Translations under genes and position numbers: made by a program
Part shown: piece by piece, positions 1 to 5,258 of the stretch
Layout of the letters: the number at the start of each line of letters is the position of its first letter
Numbering within the stretch: the stretch's first letter is position 1
Notes under the pieces: generated by a model
Told to the model about the DNA's origin: nothing
The model's input: the letters and a program-made list of their open reading frames with translations, nothing else
Databases searched by the model: none
NCBI GenBank assembly: GCA_030620255.1
Contig: JAUXFB010000072.1
Coordinates: 1-6,758 of the forward strand
Direction of reading: 5' to 3'
Length of the DNA stretch: 6,758 nucleotides
Source: Candidatus Aminicenantota bacterium
Lineage (GTDB): Bacteria > Acidobacteriota > Aminicenantia > UBA2199

Positions 1-574
1 CTTTGTTTGTATGAATTATTAAAGATTGCTCTATTATCCAGGTTCCGAGCTCTCCTGTAGAATAAATTCCTTTGCAAATTTCCATAGGCTTTTGTACATC
101 AACTACTTTTGTCCCATATTTTTCAATATTTCTTTTTAAGCTTGTTGGAAAAGATTTTGGTAGATAAACATAAACTTTAGGATTTTTTTCTAAAAAACCA
201 TACAAACCACCAATATGATCTCCATGAATGTGAGAAAGAACTATAATATCAATTTCTTCTGAATCAATTTCTAATTTTTTCATATTTTCTAAAAGTATGG
301 AGTCATGCCCGCCTGTGTCAAAAAGAATAGTCTTCTCTGCACCTTTTATTAAACAGGAAAAACCCCATGATGTTTTTAATCCATCTTTATATTGATTGTT
401 ATCAAAGGTAACTGTAATATTTGCATCTTTTATTTTATTTATGTTTATATTTTCTGATCCATTTTCCATAATTTCTCCCTTTTTATCTTTTTTTTGACTT
501 AAAGTTAAAGTTATTCCCAATGTTAAACCAATAGATATTATTATTAAGCTAAATAAACCTAATACTTTCCCCAT
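1..574 (-). CDS. MBL-fold metallohydrolase, DHPS/MJ0301-like, N-terminal part (runs off left edge)
   Basis: The reading frame is open from an ATG at 574 to the window edge, giving 191 residues without the C-terminus. Residues 5-25 form a hydrophobic segment followed by a Lys/Asp-rich stretch (28-33), which suggests a signal anchor or signal peptide; no lipobox cysteine is seen. The metallo-beta-lactamase core starts near residue 52, with FDTGG at 85-89 and the metal-binding HxHxDH motif LSHIHGDH at 113-120 (H115, H117, D119, H120). A GIYSTGELG...EQSL stretch at 169-184 is typical of the group related to Methanocaldococcus MJ0301, often annotated as a dihydropterin-ribofuranosylaminobenzene phosphate synthase; the bacterial members' substrates are generally unknown. 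The second half of the metal site lies outside the window. The ATG at 574 has no good Shine-Dalgarno but sits about 9 nt after a predicted transcription start. An in-frame ATG at 469 (M36) is preceded by AAGGGAG and would give a form without the hydrophobic segment. The fold assignment is firm; the function is not. Confidence 0.85.
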   Translation of the reverse strand, partial: MGKVLGLFSLIIISIGLTLGITLTLSQKKDKKGEIMENGSENININKIKDANITVTFDNNQYKDGLKTSWGFSCLIKGAEKTILFDTGGHDSILLENMKKLEIDSEEIDIIVLSHIHGDHIGGLYGFLEKNPKVYVYLPKSFPTSLKRNIEKYGTKVVDVQKPMEICKGIYSTGELGTWIIEQSLIIHTNK

Positions 575-590
575 TTCTTATTCAAATAAA

Positions 591-619
591 TTTATACACA
601 AGGATTACCAAATTGTCAA
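591..619 (-). promoter_or_regulatory. Sigma-70-type promoter for the MBL-fold gene
   Basis: Read on the minus strand, a perfect -35 TTGACA (619-614) is followed after exactly 17 nt by TATAAA (596-591). Transcription would begin near 582-583, about 9 nt before the ATG at 574. The MBL-fold gene can therefore be transcribed independently of ahcY. Just upstream of the -10 is AATCCTTGTG (606-597), which is nearly repeated in the symporter promoter. Confidence 0.65.
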
Positions 620-625
620 ATTGTA

Positions 626-656
626 TTAGATTATATGTTTGTTTTTTCTAATCTAA
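626..656. repeat. 8-bp inverted repeat just after ahcY stop
   Basis: TTAGATTA (626-633) and TAATCTAA (649-656) are perfect inverted copies around a 15-nt spacer. The repeat begins 1 nt after the ahcY stop codon and ends 6 nt before the -35 of the MBL-fold promoter. It could protect the ahcY mRNA 3' end or be a binding site for a regulator of the next gene. The stem is AT-rich and no U-tract follows on the minus strand, so I do not call an intrinsic terminator. Confidence 0.4.
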
Positions 657-657
657 A

Positions 658-2082
658 TCAATATCTATAATTTTCTGGCTTAAAGGGACCTTCAATAGGT
701 ACATTTAAATATTTGGATTGCTCTTCTGTCATTTTGGTTAATTTAGCATCCAGGTGTTTAAGATGTAATCTTGCAACTTCTTCATCCAGCTTTTTAGAAA
801 GTATATAAACTTTTTTCTCATGTTCTTTTGAAGCAAGTTCTATTTGAGCTAAACATTGATTTGTAAAACTCGAACTCATAACAAAACTCGGATGACCAGT
901 AGCGCATCCTAAATTTACAAGGCGCCCTTCTGCAAGAACAATAATAGATTTACCTGATTTTAGAGTCCATTTATCTACCTGTGGTTTTATGATTTCTTTT
1001 TTACATTCTTTGCATTTCAAGAGATATTCTATCTCTATTTCACTATCAAAGTGTCCTATATTACATACAATAGCACCCTCTTTCATTTTTTCCATATGCT
1101 TACCTTTGATAACATGATAATTCCCAGTAGCAGTCACAAAGATATCCATTTCCTCAACTACATCTTCGAGAAGAACAACTCCATAACCTTCCATTGAAGC
1201 TTGTAAAGCACATATTGGGTCAATCTCAGTTATATAAACCTGTGCACCAAAACCACGTAGGGATTGAGCACTTCCTTTCCCAACATCACCAAAACCGCAG
1301 ACAAGTGCTTTTTTACCTGCAAGCATAATATCAGTAGCTCTTTTTATTCCATCAGCAAGAGATTCTCTACATCCATATAGGTTGTCAAATTTAGATTTTG
1401 TTACTGAATCATTCACATTTATTGCAGGAAAGAGAAGTTTGCCCTCTTTTGCAAAGTTATATAAACGGTGAACTCCTGTTGTAGTCTCTTCTGACGTGCC
1501 TTTTATGTTTTTTGCTACATTTCTCCAGCGTTCAGGATTCTTTTTGTAACTTAATTTTATACGGTTCATTAAAATCTGAAATTCTTCTACTTCATACTTT
1601 TCATCAAATAAAGAAGGGGATTCTTCTGCTTTTACTCCTTCATGTACAAAGAGAGTTGCATCACCGCCATCATCTACAATTAAATCTGGGCCTGAGCCAT
1701 CAGGCCAGGTTAATGCTTGTTCAAGACACCACCAGTACTCTTCTAAGGTTTCGCCCTTCCATGCAAAAACTGAAGCAATGCCTTTCTTTGCAATTGCAGC
1801 AGCAGCATGATCCTGTGTGGAAAAGATATTGCATGAAGCCCAGCGCACATCTGCTCCCAATTCGATGAGTGTTTCAATTAACATTGCAGTTTGAATTGTC
1901 ATGTGCAAACTACCCATTATTTTTAATCCTATTAGTGGTTTTTTCTGTCCATATTCCTTACGTATTGCCATAAGTCCAGGCATTTCAAGTTCTGCAAGTT
2001 TCATCTCTTTTCTGCCCCACTCAGCTAAAGAGATGTCAGCAACTTTGTGCTTCAAAGATAAATCAAGCTCTAATGTATTCAT
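658..2082 (-). CDS. ahcY: S-adenosylhomocysteine hydrolase (adenosylhomocysteinase)
   Basis: This cytosolic NAD-dependent enzyme (EC 3.13.2.1, formerly 3.3.1.1) reversibly splits S-adenosylhomocysteine into homocysteine and adenosine, relieving product inhibition of methyltransferases. The 474-residue protein has all landmarks: H60 in [19 protein letters not shown] (85-97), DDGGD (137-141), EETTTGVH (198-205), the lysine-aspartate pair K229/D233 in VTKSKFDN, C238, the Rossmann motif GFGDVGKG (263-270), IGH at 342-344, [12 protein letters not shown] (392-403) and the C-terminal KPENYRY with K468 and Y472 reaching the NAD site. The ~40-residue insert (about 150-192) marks the long type found in many bacteria and eukaryotes, not the short archaeal/Thermotoga type. 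The start at 2082 is fixed by the Shine-Dalgarno AAAGGAGG 5 nt upstream; an in-frame TTG at 2118 is rejected. An unusual CKEC (357-360) lies before the KPQVDKW segment. It follows the ArsR-methyltransferase gene by 59 nt and probably shares its transcript. Confidence 0.98.
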   Translation of the reverse strand: MNTLELDLSLKHKVADISLAEWGRKEMKLAELEMPGLMAIRKEYGQKKPLIGLKIMGSLHMTIQTAMLIETLIELGADVRWASCNIFSTQDHAAAAIAKKGIASVFAWKGETLEEYWWCLEQALTWPDGSGPDLIVDDGGDATLFVHEGVKAEESPSLFDEKYEVEEFQILMNRIKLSYKKNPERWRNVAKNIKGTSEETTTGVHRLYNFAKEGKLLFPAINVNDSVTKSKFDNLYGCRESLADGIKRATDIMLAGKKALVCGFGDVGKGSAQSLRGFGAQVYITEIDPICALQASMEGYGVVLLEDVVEEMDIFVTATGNYHVIKGKHMEKMKEGAIVCNIGHFDSEIEIEYLLKCKECKKEIIKPQVDKWTLKSGKSIIVLAEGRLVNLGCATGHPSFVMSSSFTNQCLAQIELASKEHEKKVYILSKKLDEEVARLHLKHLDAKLTKMTEEQSKYLNVPIEGPFKPENYRY

Positions 2083-2087
2083 TTTGT

Positions 2088-2095
2088 CCTCCTTT
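2088..2095 (-). promoter_or_regulatory. Strong ribosome binding site of ahcY
   Basis: AAAGGAGG read on the minus strand lies 5 nt before the ATG at 2082. It is the best Shine-Dalgarno in the window and decides the ahcY start against the in-frame TTG at 2118. Confidence 0.9.
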
Positions 2096-2096
2096 A

Positions 2097-2136
2097 CCCT
2101 GTTTTTAATAACAAACAAATTTTATGTTTGACAGGG
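2097..2136 (-). repeat. Nested inverted repeat in the ahcY 5' region (possible mRNA hairpin)
   Basis: On the minus-strand transcript CCCTGT (2136-2131) can pair with ACAGGG (2102-2097). The adjoining CAAACA (2130-2125) can pair with TGTTTG (2117-2112) around a 7-nt loop, leaving a 9-nt bulge on the 3' side. The result is a 12-bp bulged hairpin ending 1 nt before the ahcY Shine-Dalgarno. It fills most of the 59-nt gap after the regulator gene. It could tune ahcY translation or separate the mRNA into segments. It does not resemble the GC-rich SAH riboswitch, and no U-tract makes it a terminator. The pairing is visible; the function is inferred. Confidence 0.45.
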
Positions 2137-2141
2137 ATAAT

Positions 2142-3056
2142 TTATTCCTTAATTGCTTGTATAATAAATCCTTTTAATTCTTTTTGAAGATTAAAATCTT
2201 CAAATTTATCAAATTTAAAACCAGTTTTTATCAGCCATATTTCTATTTGTTTTTTTGAAAATCCAAGCCATCTGTCTCCATATTTTTTTCTCATATTTTC
2301 AGTATTATGATTAAGAAAATCAACAATAATAAAAACTCCGCCTCTTTTAATTACTCGATTAATTTCATAAAAACCTGCAAGAGGTGAAGATAAATGATGT
2401 AATACCATATTAATAATAGCAATATCTACTTCATTTTCTTTTAAAGGGAGGTGTTCAATTTCACCTATTCTAAGATCAATTTTTTCATTATTATTCTGAA
2501 AACGTGTATATGCTTCTTCCAACATTTTTGGGGATTTATCAACTCCTATTACAATATTAGCTTTTACTTTTATGTATGATAAAAGATCTCCAATCCCACA
2601 CCCAAGGTCAACGATTGTGTGAGTTTTGTGTACATGATTTAGAATAAATCTGTTCAAATCAAAATTGCCAAAAATCTCTTTTTTCAGTTTCCCCCAATCT
2701 TCTGCTATTGAATCAAAAAATCGGGTTGTTTCTCTTGATCTATTTTCTATTACTCTTTTTGTCTGTTTTAGATCTTGAGAAAAGATGTTTTTTTTCTTAA
2801 AAAAACATTTTATAGATTCTGTAAATTTGAAACCATTTCCTTCAGTTACAGTTGAATAGAATGTCCATGCTCCGTTGTGTCTGGATTTTAGCAATCCTTT
2901 ATCTGTAAGGATTTTTAGATGGCGTGAAATTCTTGATTGACCCATATTCAGAATTTCAATTATTTCATTTACATTTAATTCAAAATATAGAAGTAGATTT
3001 AATAAGCGTAACCGTGTTTCATCTGATAGAGCTTTAAAAAAATCTAATATTTCCAT
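2142..3056 (-). CDS. ArsR-family winged-helix regulator fused to a SAM-dependent methyltransferase domain
   Basis: The 304-residue protein has two domains. Residues 1-70 form an ArsR-type winged helix: FFKALSDETRLRLLNLL (6-22), a helix-turn-helix at about 36-56 (LNMGQSRISRHLKILTDKGLL) and a wing around 58-68. The segment where classical ArsR has the metal site ELCVCDL reads ELNVNEI (26-32), and the only cysteines are C84 and C153, so it is unlikely to be an arsenite-type metal sensor. A Lys-rich hinge (about 83-112) leads to a class I methyltransferase domain: SAM motif I IVDLGCGIGD (148-157), acidic D173 in GVDKSP, GEIEHLPL (198-205), VLHHL (218-222) and the family stretch NHNTENMRKKYGDRWLGF (249-266). 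The pocket looks intact, so it may bind SAM or SAH as effector, methylate something, or both. It heads the ahcY operon, has a palindrome over its promoter and probably represses itself and ahcY, like SahR in Proteobacteria; orthology is not shown. The ATG lies 7 nt after the -10, so the mRNA is probably leaderless. Confidence 0.92.
   Translation of the reverse strand: MEILDFFKALSDETRLRLLNLLLYFELNVNEIIEILNMGQSRISRHLKILTDKGLLKSRHNGAWTFYSTVTEGNGFKFTESIKCFFKKKNIFSQDLKQTKRVIENRSRETTRFFDSIAEDWGKLKKEIFGNFDLNRFILNHVHKTHTIVDLGCGIGDLLSYIKVKANIVIGVDKSPKMLEEAYTRFQNNNEKIDLRIGEIEHLPLKENEVDIAIINMVLHHLSSPLAGFYEINRVIKRGGVFIIVDFLNHNTENMRKKYGDRWLGFSKKQIEIWLIKTGFKFDKFEDFNLQKELKGFIIQAIKE
2183..2204. repeat. Perfect 10-bp inverted repeat inside the 3' end of the regulator gene
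   Basis: TTTGAAGATT (2183-2192) and AATCTTCAAA (2195-2204) are exact inverted copies separated by 2 nt. They lie about 40 nt inside the end of the ArsR-methyltransferase gene and about 100 nt upstream of the ahcY ATG. It could be a secondary binding site or a stem in the mRNA. A perfect repeat of this size somewhere in an AT-rich window is not very improbable, so only the location makes it notable. Confidence 0.35.
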
Positions 3057-3063
3057 CTATATC

Positions 3064-3092
3064 AATATATCAAGATATTTTGATATTGTCAA
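3064..3092 (-). promoter_or_regulatory. Consensus promoter of the regulator-ahcY operon (probably leaderless)
   Basis: On the minus strand a perfect -35 TTGACA (3092-3087) is separated by exactly 17 nt from a -10 TATATT (3069-3064). Only 7 nt (GATATAG) lie between the -10 and the ATG at 3056, so transcription should begin at or within 1-2 nt of the start codon. There is no Shine-Dalgarno, which fits a leaderless mRNA. The whole spacer is occupied by a palindrome. Confidence 0.7.
3067..3086. promoter_or_regulatory. 20-bp palindromic operator candidate overlapping the promoter
   Basis: ATATCAAGATATTTTGATAT is a 20-bp dyad with 9 of 10 pairs matching. It covers the entire 17-bp spacer and the first three bases of the -10 box of the regulator-ahcY promoter, so a dimer bound here would block RNA polymerase. 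AT-rich dyads of this size over the promoter are typical ArsR-family operators. The ArsR-methyltransferase protein encoded immediately downstream is the natural candidate ligand. Further partial copies flank it (ATCAATAT at 3061-3068; ATATTG at 3083-3088). Confidence 0.6.
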
Positions 3093-3093
3093 G

Positions 3094-3110
3094 CAAAAAA
3101 CGATTTTTTG
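3094..3110. repeat. A6/T6 tract inverted repeat in the divergent control region
   Basis: CAAAAAA (3094-3100) and TTTTTTG (3104-3110) are a perfect 7-bp inverted repeat around CGA, starting 2 bp upstream of the -35 of the regulator promoter. Such tracts bend DNA and can act as an UP element for the alpha subunit of RNA polymerase. The remaining ~60 bp up to the ligA -35 hold only a weak ACAGG/CCTGT pair (3139-3143, 3155-3159). Confidence 0.4.
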
Positions 3111-3170
3111 TTGGTTTTTCAGAATAAATTAAAGAGACACAGGGAAATGAACTACCTGTCCTATTTATTC

Positions 3171-3199
3171 TTGAATCTTGTGAGATTATTATCTATAAT
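3171..3199 (+). promoter_or_regulatory. Promoter of ligA with a very short leader
   Basis: TTGAAT (3171-3176) and a perfect TATAAT (3194-3199) are spaced by exactly 17 nt. Transcription would start near 3206, about 5 nt before the ligA ATG at 3211, leaving no room for a Shine-Dalgarno; none is visible. An alternative -10, TATAAA at 3199-3204, would make the mRNA fully leaderless. AATCTTGTG at 3174-3182 overlaps the -35 and resembles the element in the MBL and symporter promoters. Confidence 0.55.
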
Positions 3200-3210
3200 A
3201 TAAATATAAT

Positions 3211-5256
3211 ATGAATATAAAGCAGAGTATAGAGAATTTATCAAAAGAGTTGTTGAGACATCAATATTTTTACTATGTAAAAGCAGAGCCAGAGATTTCT
3301 GATAAAGAGTATGATCGCTTATTTGATGAACTTGTTGCTCTTGAGAAAAAATATCCGGAATATGCTTTTAAGAATTCACCTACAAAGAGAGTTGGTTCTG
3401 ATCTTGATAATGTTTTTGCTGAAAAAAAGCATGAAATACCTGTTTTATCTCTTGATAAAGAATATACTTTGCAGGGTTTAACAAAATGGGTGAAAAAGAT
3501 AACCTCTAATTCAGAAAGAGAGTTAAGTTTTGTAGTTGAAGAAAAGATTGATGGGGCATCAATTGTATTATATTATAAAAATGGGATGCTTGACTCTGCA
3601 TTGACACGTGGAAATGGAATGTTTGGTAATGATGTTACTGAAAATATAAGGACAATAAAGCAGATCCCATTAATTACTGAAGAAAAATCTGATTTTGCAG
3701 TTAGGGGAGAGATTTTCATTAATAAATTTGATTTTATCAAGTATAACAAAAGTTTTGAAAACAAATATTCAAATCCCAGAAATTTAGCTGCAGGCTCTTT
3801 GAGGAATTTAAAGTCATCTGTAGTTGCAAAAGTACCTCTTAATTTTCTTGCATATGAGGGGTTTTTTAAAAATCAATTTTGTAATAACCATATTCTTATT
3901 CTCTTGAAATTGAAACACATGGGATTTTGTATAAATAAAAATATTGCTTTTTTTTCAAGTAATATAAAAAATATTTCAGTTGTAGCCAATGAATTTCCTG
4001 AAATAATAAAAGGAAAAATCAAAGATATATCTGCTTATATTGAGGGGCAAATAAAAGGCAGAAATAAATTAAACTATGAGATTGATGGGCTTGTAGTAAA
4101 AATAAATGAGATAGATATTAGAGAAAATCTTGGACATACTTCACATCATCCAAGGTGGGAGATTGCATTTAAATTTGATTCACCTATTGCTCAAACTGTT
4201 TTAAAGAATATTGTAATACAGGTTGGAAGAAATGGAAGAGTGACACCAGTTGCAATTTTAGAACCTGTAAAAATTGCTGGAAGTGTTGTTTCAAGAGCTA
4301 CACTTCATAATCAAGAGTATATTGAAATATTAGAATTGGGACCTGGAGATTTAGTGAGTATTTCAAAACGAGGGGATATAATTCCTGCTGTTGAAGAGGT
4401 GATTGAAAAAAGTTATGAAAATCCAGCAGTTTATAAGTTTCAGGAAAACTGCCCTTTTTGTGGTTCCAGGTTGATTAAGCAAGGTGCTCATCATTTTTGT
4501 AAGAACAGAAAATGTCCGGAAAGGATGAAACGTTCTTTAATTTACTTTGTATCTAAAGATCAAATGGACATTGATACTCTTGGTGAAAAAACAATAAAGT
4601 TTCTTTTTGAAAGAGGGTTTGTCAAAATTATTCCTGACATCTATAAATTTAACTATGATTTATTATTAAAAGAAGAAGGATTTAAAGAAAAAAAGGTTAA
4701 TAATATAAAAAAAAGCATAGAAAAAAGTAAATCAAAGCCTTTTAAAAAGGTATTAGCAGCTCTTGGTTTTGATGGACTTGGTACATCTGTTGCATCTGAA
4801 TTGATAAAAAATGGTTTTAATTCAATTGACGAGATTATAGAGATAGCATCAAAAGGTAAAAAAGAGGAGTTTTCAAAAATTGGGGGATTTGGCATAATTA
4901 CTGCAGAATTGTTGATTGAGCATTTTACTGATAATCAAAATCTTGAATTGATAAGAGAACTGAAAAAAACGGGGCTTAATTTTAAAGAAAAAATTGAATT
5001 GGAAACTTTAAGAATTAAGCCGTTTGAAAATCAAATCTGGGTTATAACAGGTTCTTTTGAAAATTTTAAACCACGCTCAAAAGCAGCAGAAAAGATTGAG
5101 CAAAGGGGAGGTAAGGTAAATAACACCATATCATCAAAAACCACACACCTTCTGACTGGTTTATCTCAAGGTTTAAAACTTGAAAAAGCAAGAAGTTCAA
5201 ATATAAAAATAGTTAATGAAAAGGAGTTTCTTGATATGTTGAGTCTTTCTTTGTAA
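3211..5256 (+). CDS. ligA: NAD+-dependent DNA ligase LigA
   Basis: This is the essential replicative ligase (EC 6.5.1.2) that seals nicks between Okazaki fragments and after excision repair, using NAD+. The 681 residues show the full family layout: domain Ia with YFYYV and ISDKEYDRL (19-37) for NMN binding; the nucleotidyltransferase domain with adenylated lysine K112 in EKIDG (111-115), TRGNG (132-136), RGE (165-167), NPRNLAAGSLR (188-198), EIDGLVVKI (290-298) and GHTSHHPRWEIAFKF (308-322); the OB fold with VGRNGRVTPVA (338-348) and ATLHN (363-367); a four-cysteine zinc finger C414, C417, C430, C435; helix-hairpin-helix repeats about 440-590; and a C-terminal BRCT domain about 603-681. The nucleotidyltransferase domain looks about 15 residues longer than E. 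coli LigA between NPRN and EIDG (around 250-285). The start matches the family N-terminus, although no Shine-Dalgarno precedes it. It is transcribed alone, diverging from the regulator-ahcY operon and converging on the symporter. Confidence 0.98.
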   Translation: MNIKQSIENLSKELLRHQYFYYVKAEPEISDKEYDRLFDELVALEKKYPEYAFKNSPTKRVGSDLDNVFAEKKHEIPVLSLDKEYTLQGLTKWVKKITSNSERELSFVVEEKIDGASIVLYYKNGMLDSALTRGNGMFGNDVTENIRTIKQIPLITEEKSDFAVRGEIFINKFDFIKYNKSFENKYSNPRNLAAGSLRNLKSSVVAKVPLNFLAYEGFFKNQFCNNHILILLKLKHMGFCINKNIAFFSSNIKNISVVANEFPEIIKGKIKDISAYIEGQIKGRNKLNYEIDGLVVKINEIDIRENLGHTSHHPRWEIAFKFDSPIAQTVLKNIVIQVGRNGRVTPVAILEPVKIAGSVVSRATLHNQEYIEILELGPGDLVSISKRGDIIPAVEEVIEKSYENPAVYKFQENCPFCGSRLIKQGAHHFCKNRKCPERMKRSLIYFVSKDQMDIDTLGEKTIKFLFERGFVKIIPDIYKFNYDLLLKEEGFKEKKVNNIKKSIEKSKSKPFKKVLAALGFDGLGTSVASELIKNGFNSIDEIIEIASKGKKEEFSKIGGFGIITAELLIEHFTDNQNLELIRELKKTGLNFKEKIELETLRIKPFENQIWVITGSFENFKPRSKAAEKIEQRGGKVNNTISSKTTHLLTGLSQGLKLEKARSSNIKIVNEKEFLDMLSLSL

Positions 5257-5258
5257 TT

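Noticed and set aside
626..656. Intrinsic terminator after ahcY
   Set aside because: The 8-bp stem is AT-rich with a 15-nt loop and no U-tract follows on the transcribed strand; it is kept only as an inverted repeat.
1512..1868. 118-codon open frame on the plus strand inside ahcY
   Set aside because: It is antisense to a complete conserved gene and its His/Leu/Gln-rich translation has no recognisable domain.
2083..2118. N-terminal extension of ahcY from an in-frame TTG at 2118
   Set aside because: The ATG at 2082 has AAAGGAGG at 5 nt spacing and matches the family N-terminus; the extension would encode across that ribosome site.
2119..2124. Separate ahcY promoter with -10 TAAAAT in the gap before ahcY
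   Set aside because: No acceptable -35 lies 16-18 nt upstream, so co-transcription with the regulator is the simpler reading.
2083..2141. SAH riboswitch upstream of ahcY
   Set aside because: The gap is only 59 nt, AT-rich, and lacks the GC-rich conserved core of known SAH riboswitches.
3147..3203. 18-codon Leu-rich open frame (MNYLSYLFL...) just upstream of ligA, possible leader peptide
   Set aside because: Its AGGG is only 2 nt from the ATG, it lies mostly upstream of the predicted ligA transcription start, and it overlaps the promoter; chance is likelier.
4707..4714. A8 run in ligA as a possible slippage or phase-variation site
   Set aside because: It encodes conserved-context lysines in an essential gene; such runs are common at this base composition and nothing else supports switching.
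3573..4895. Minus-strand open frames of 63 and 80 codons inside ligA
   Set aside because: They are antisense to conserved LigA domains and have no recognisable features.
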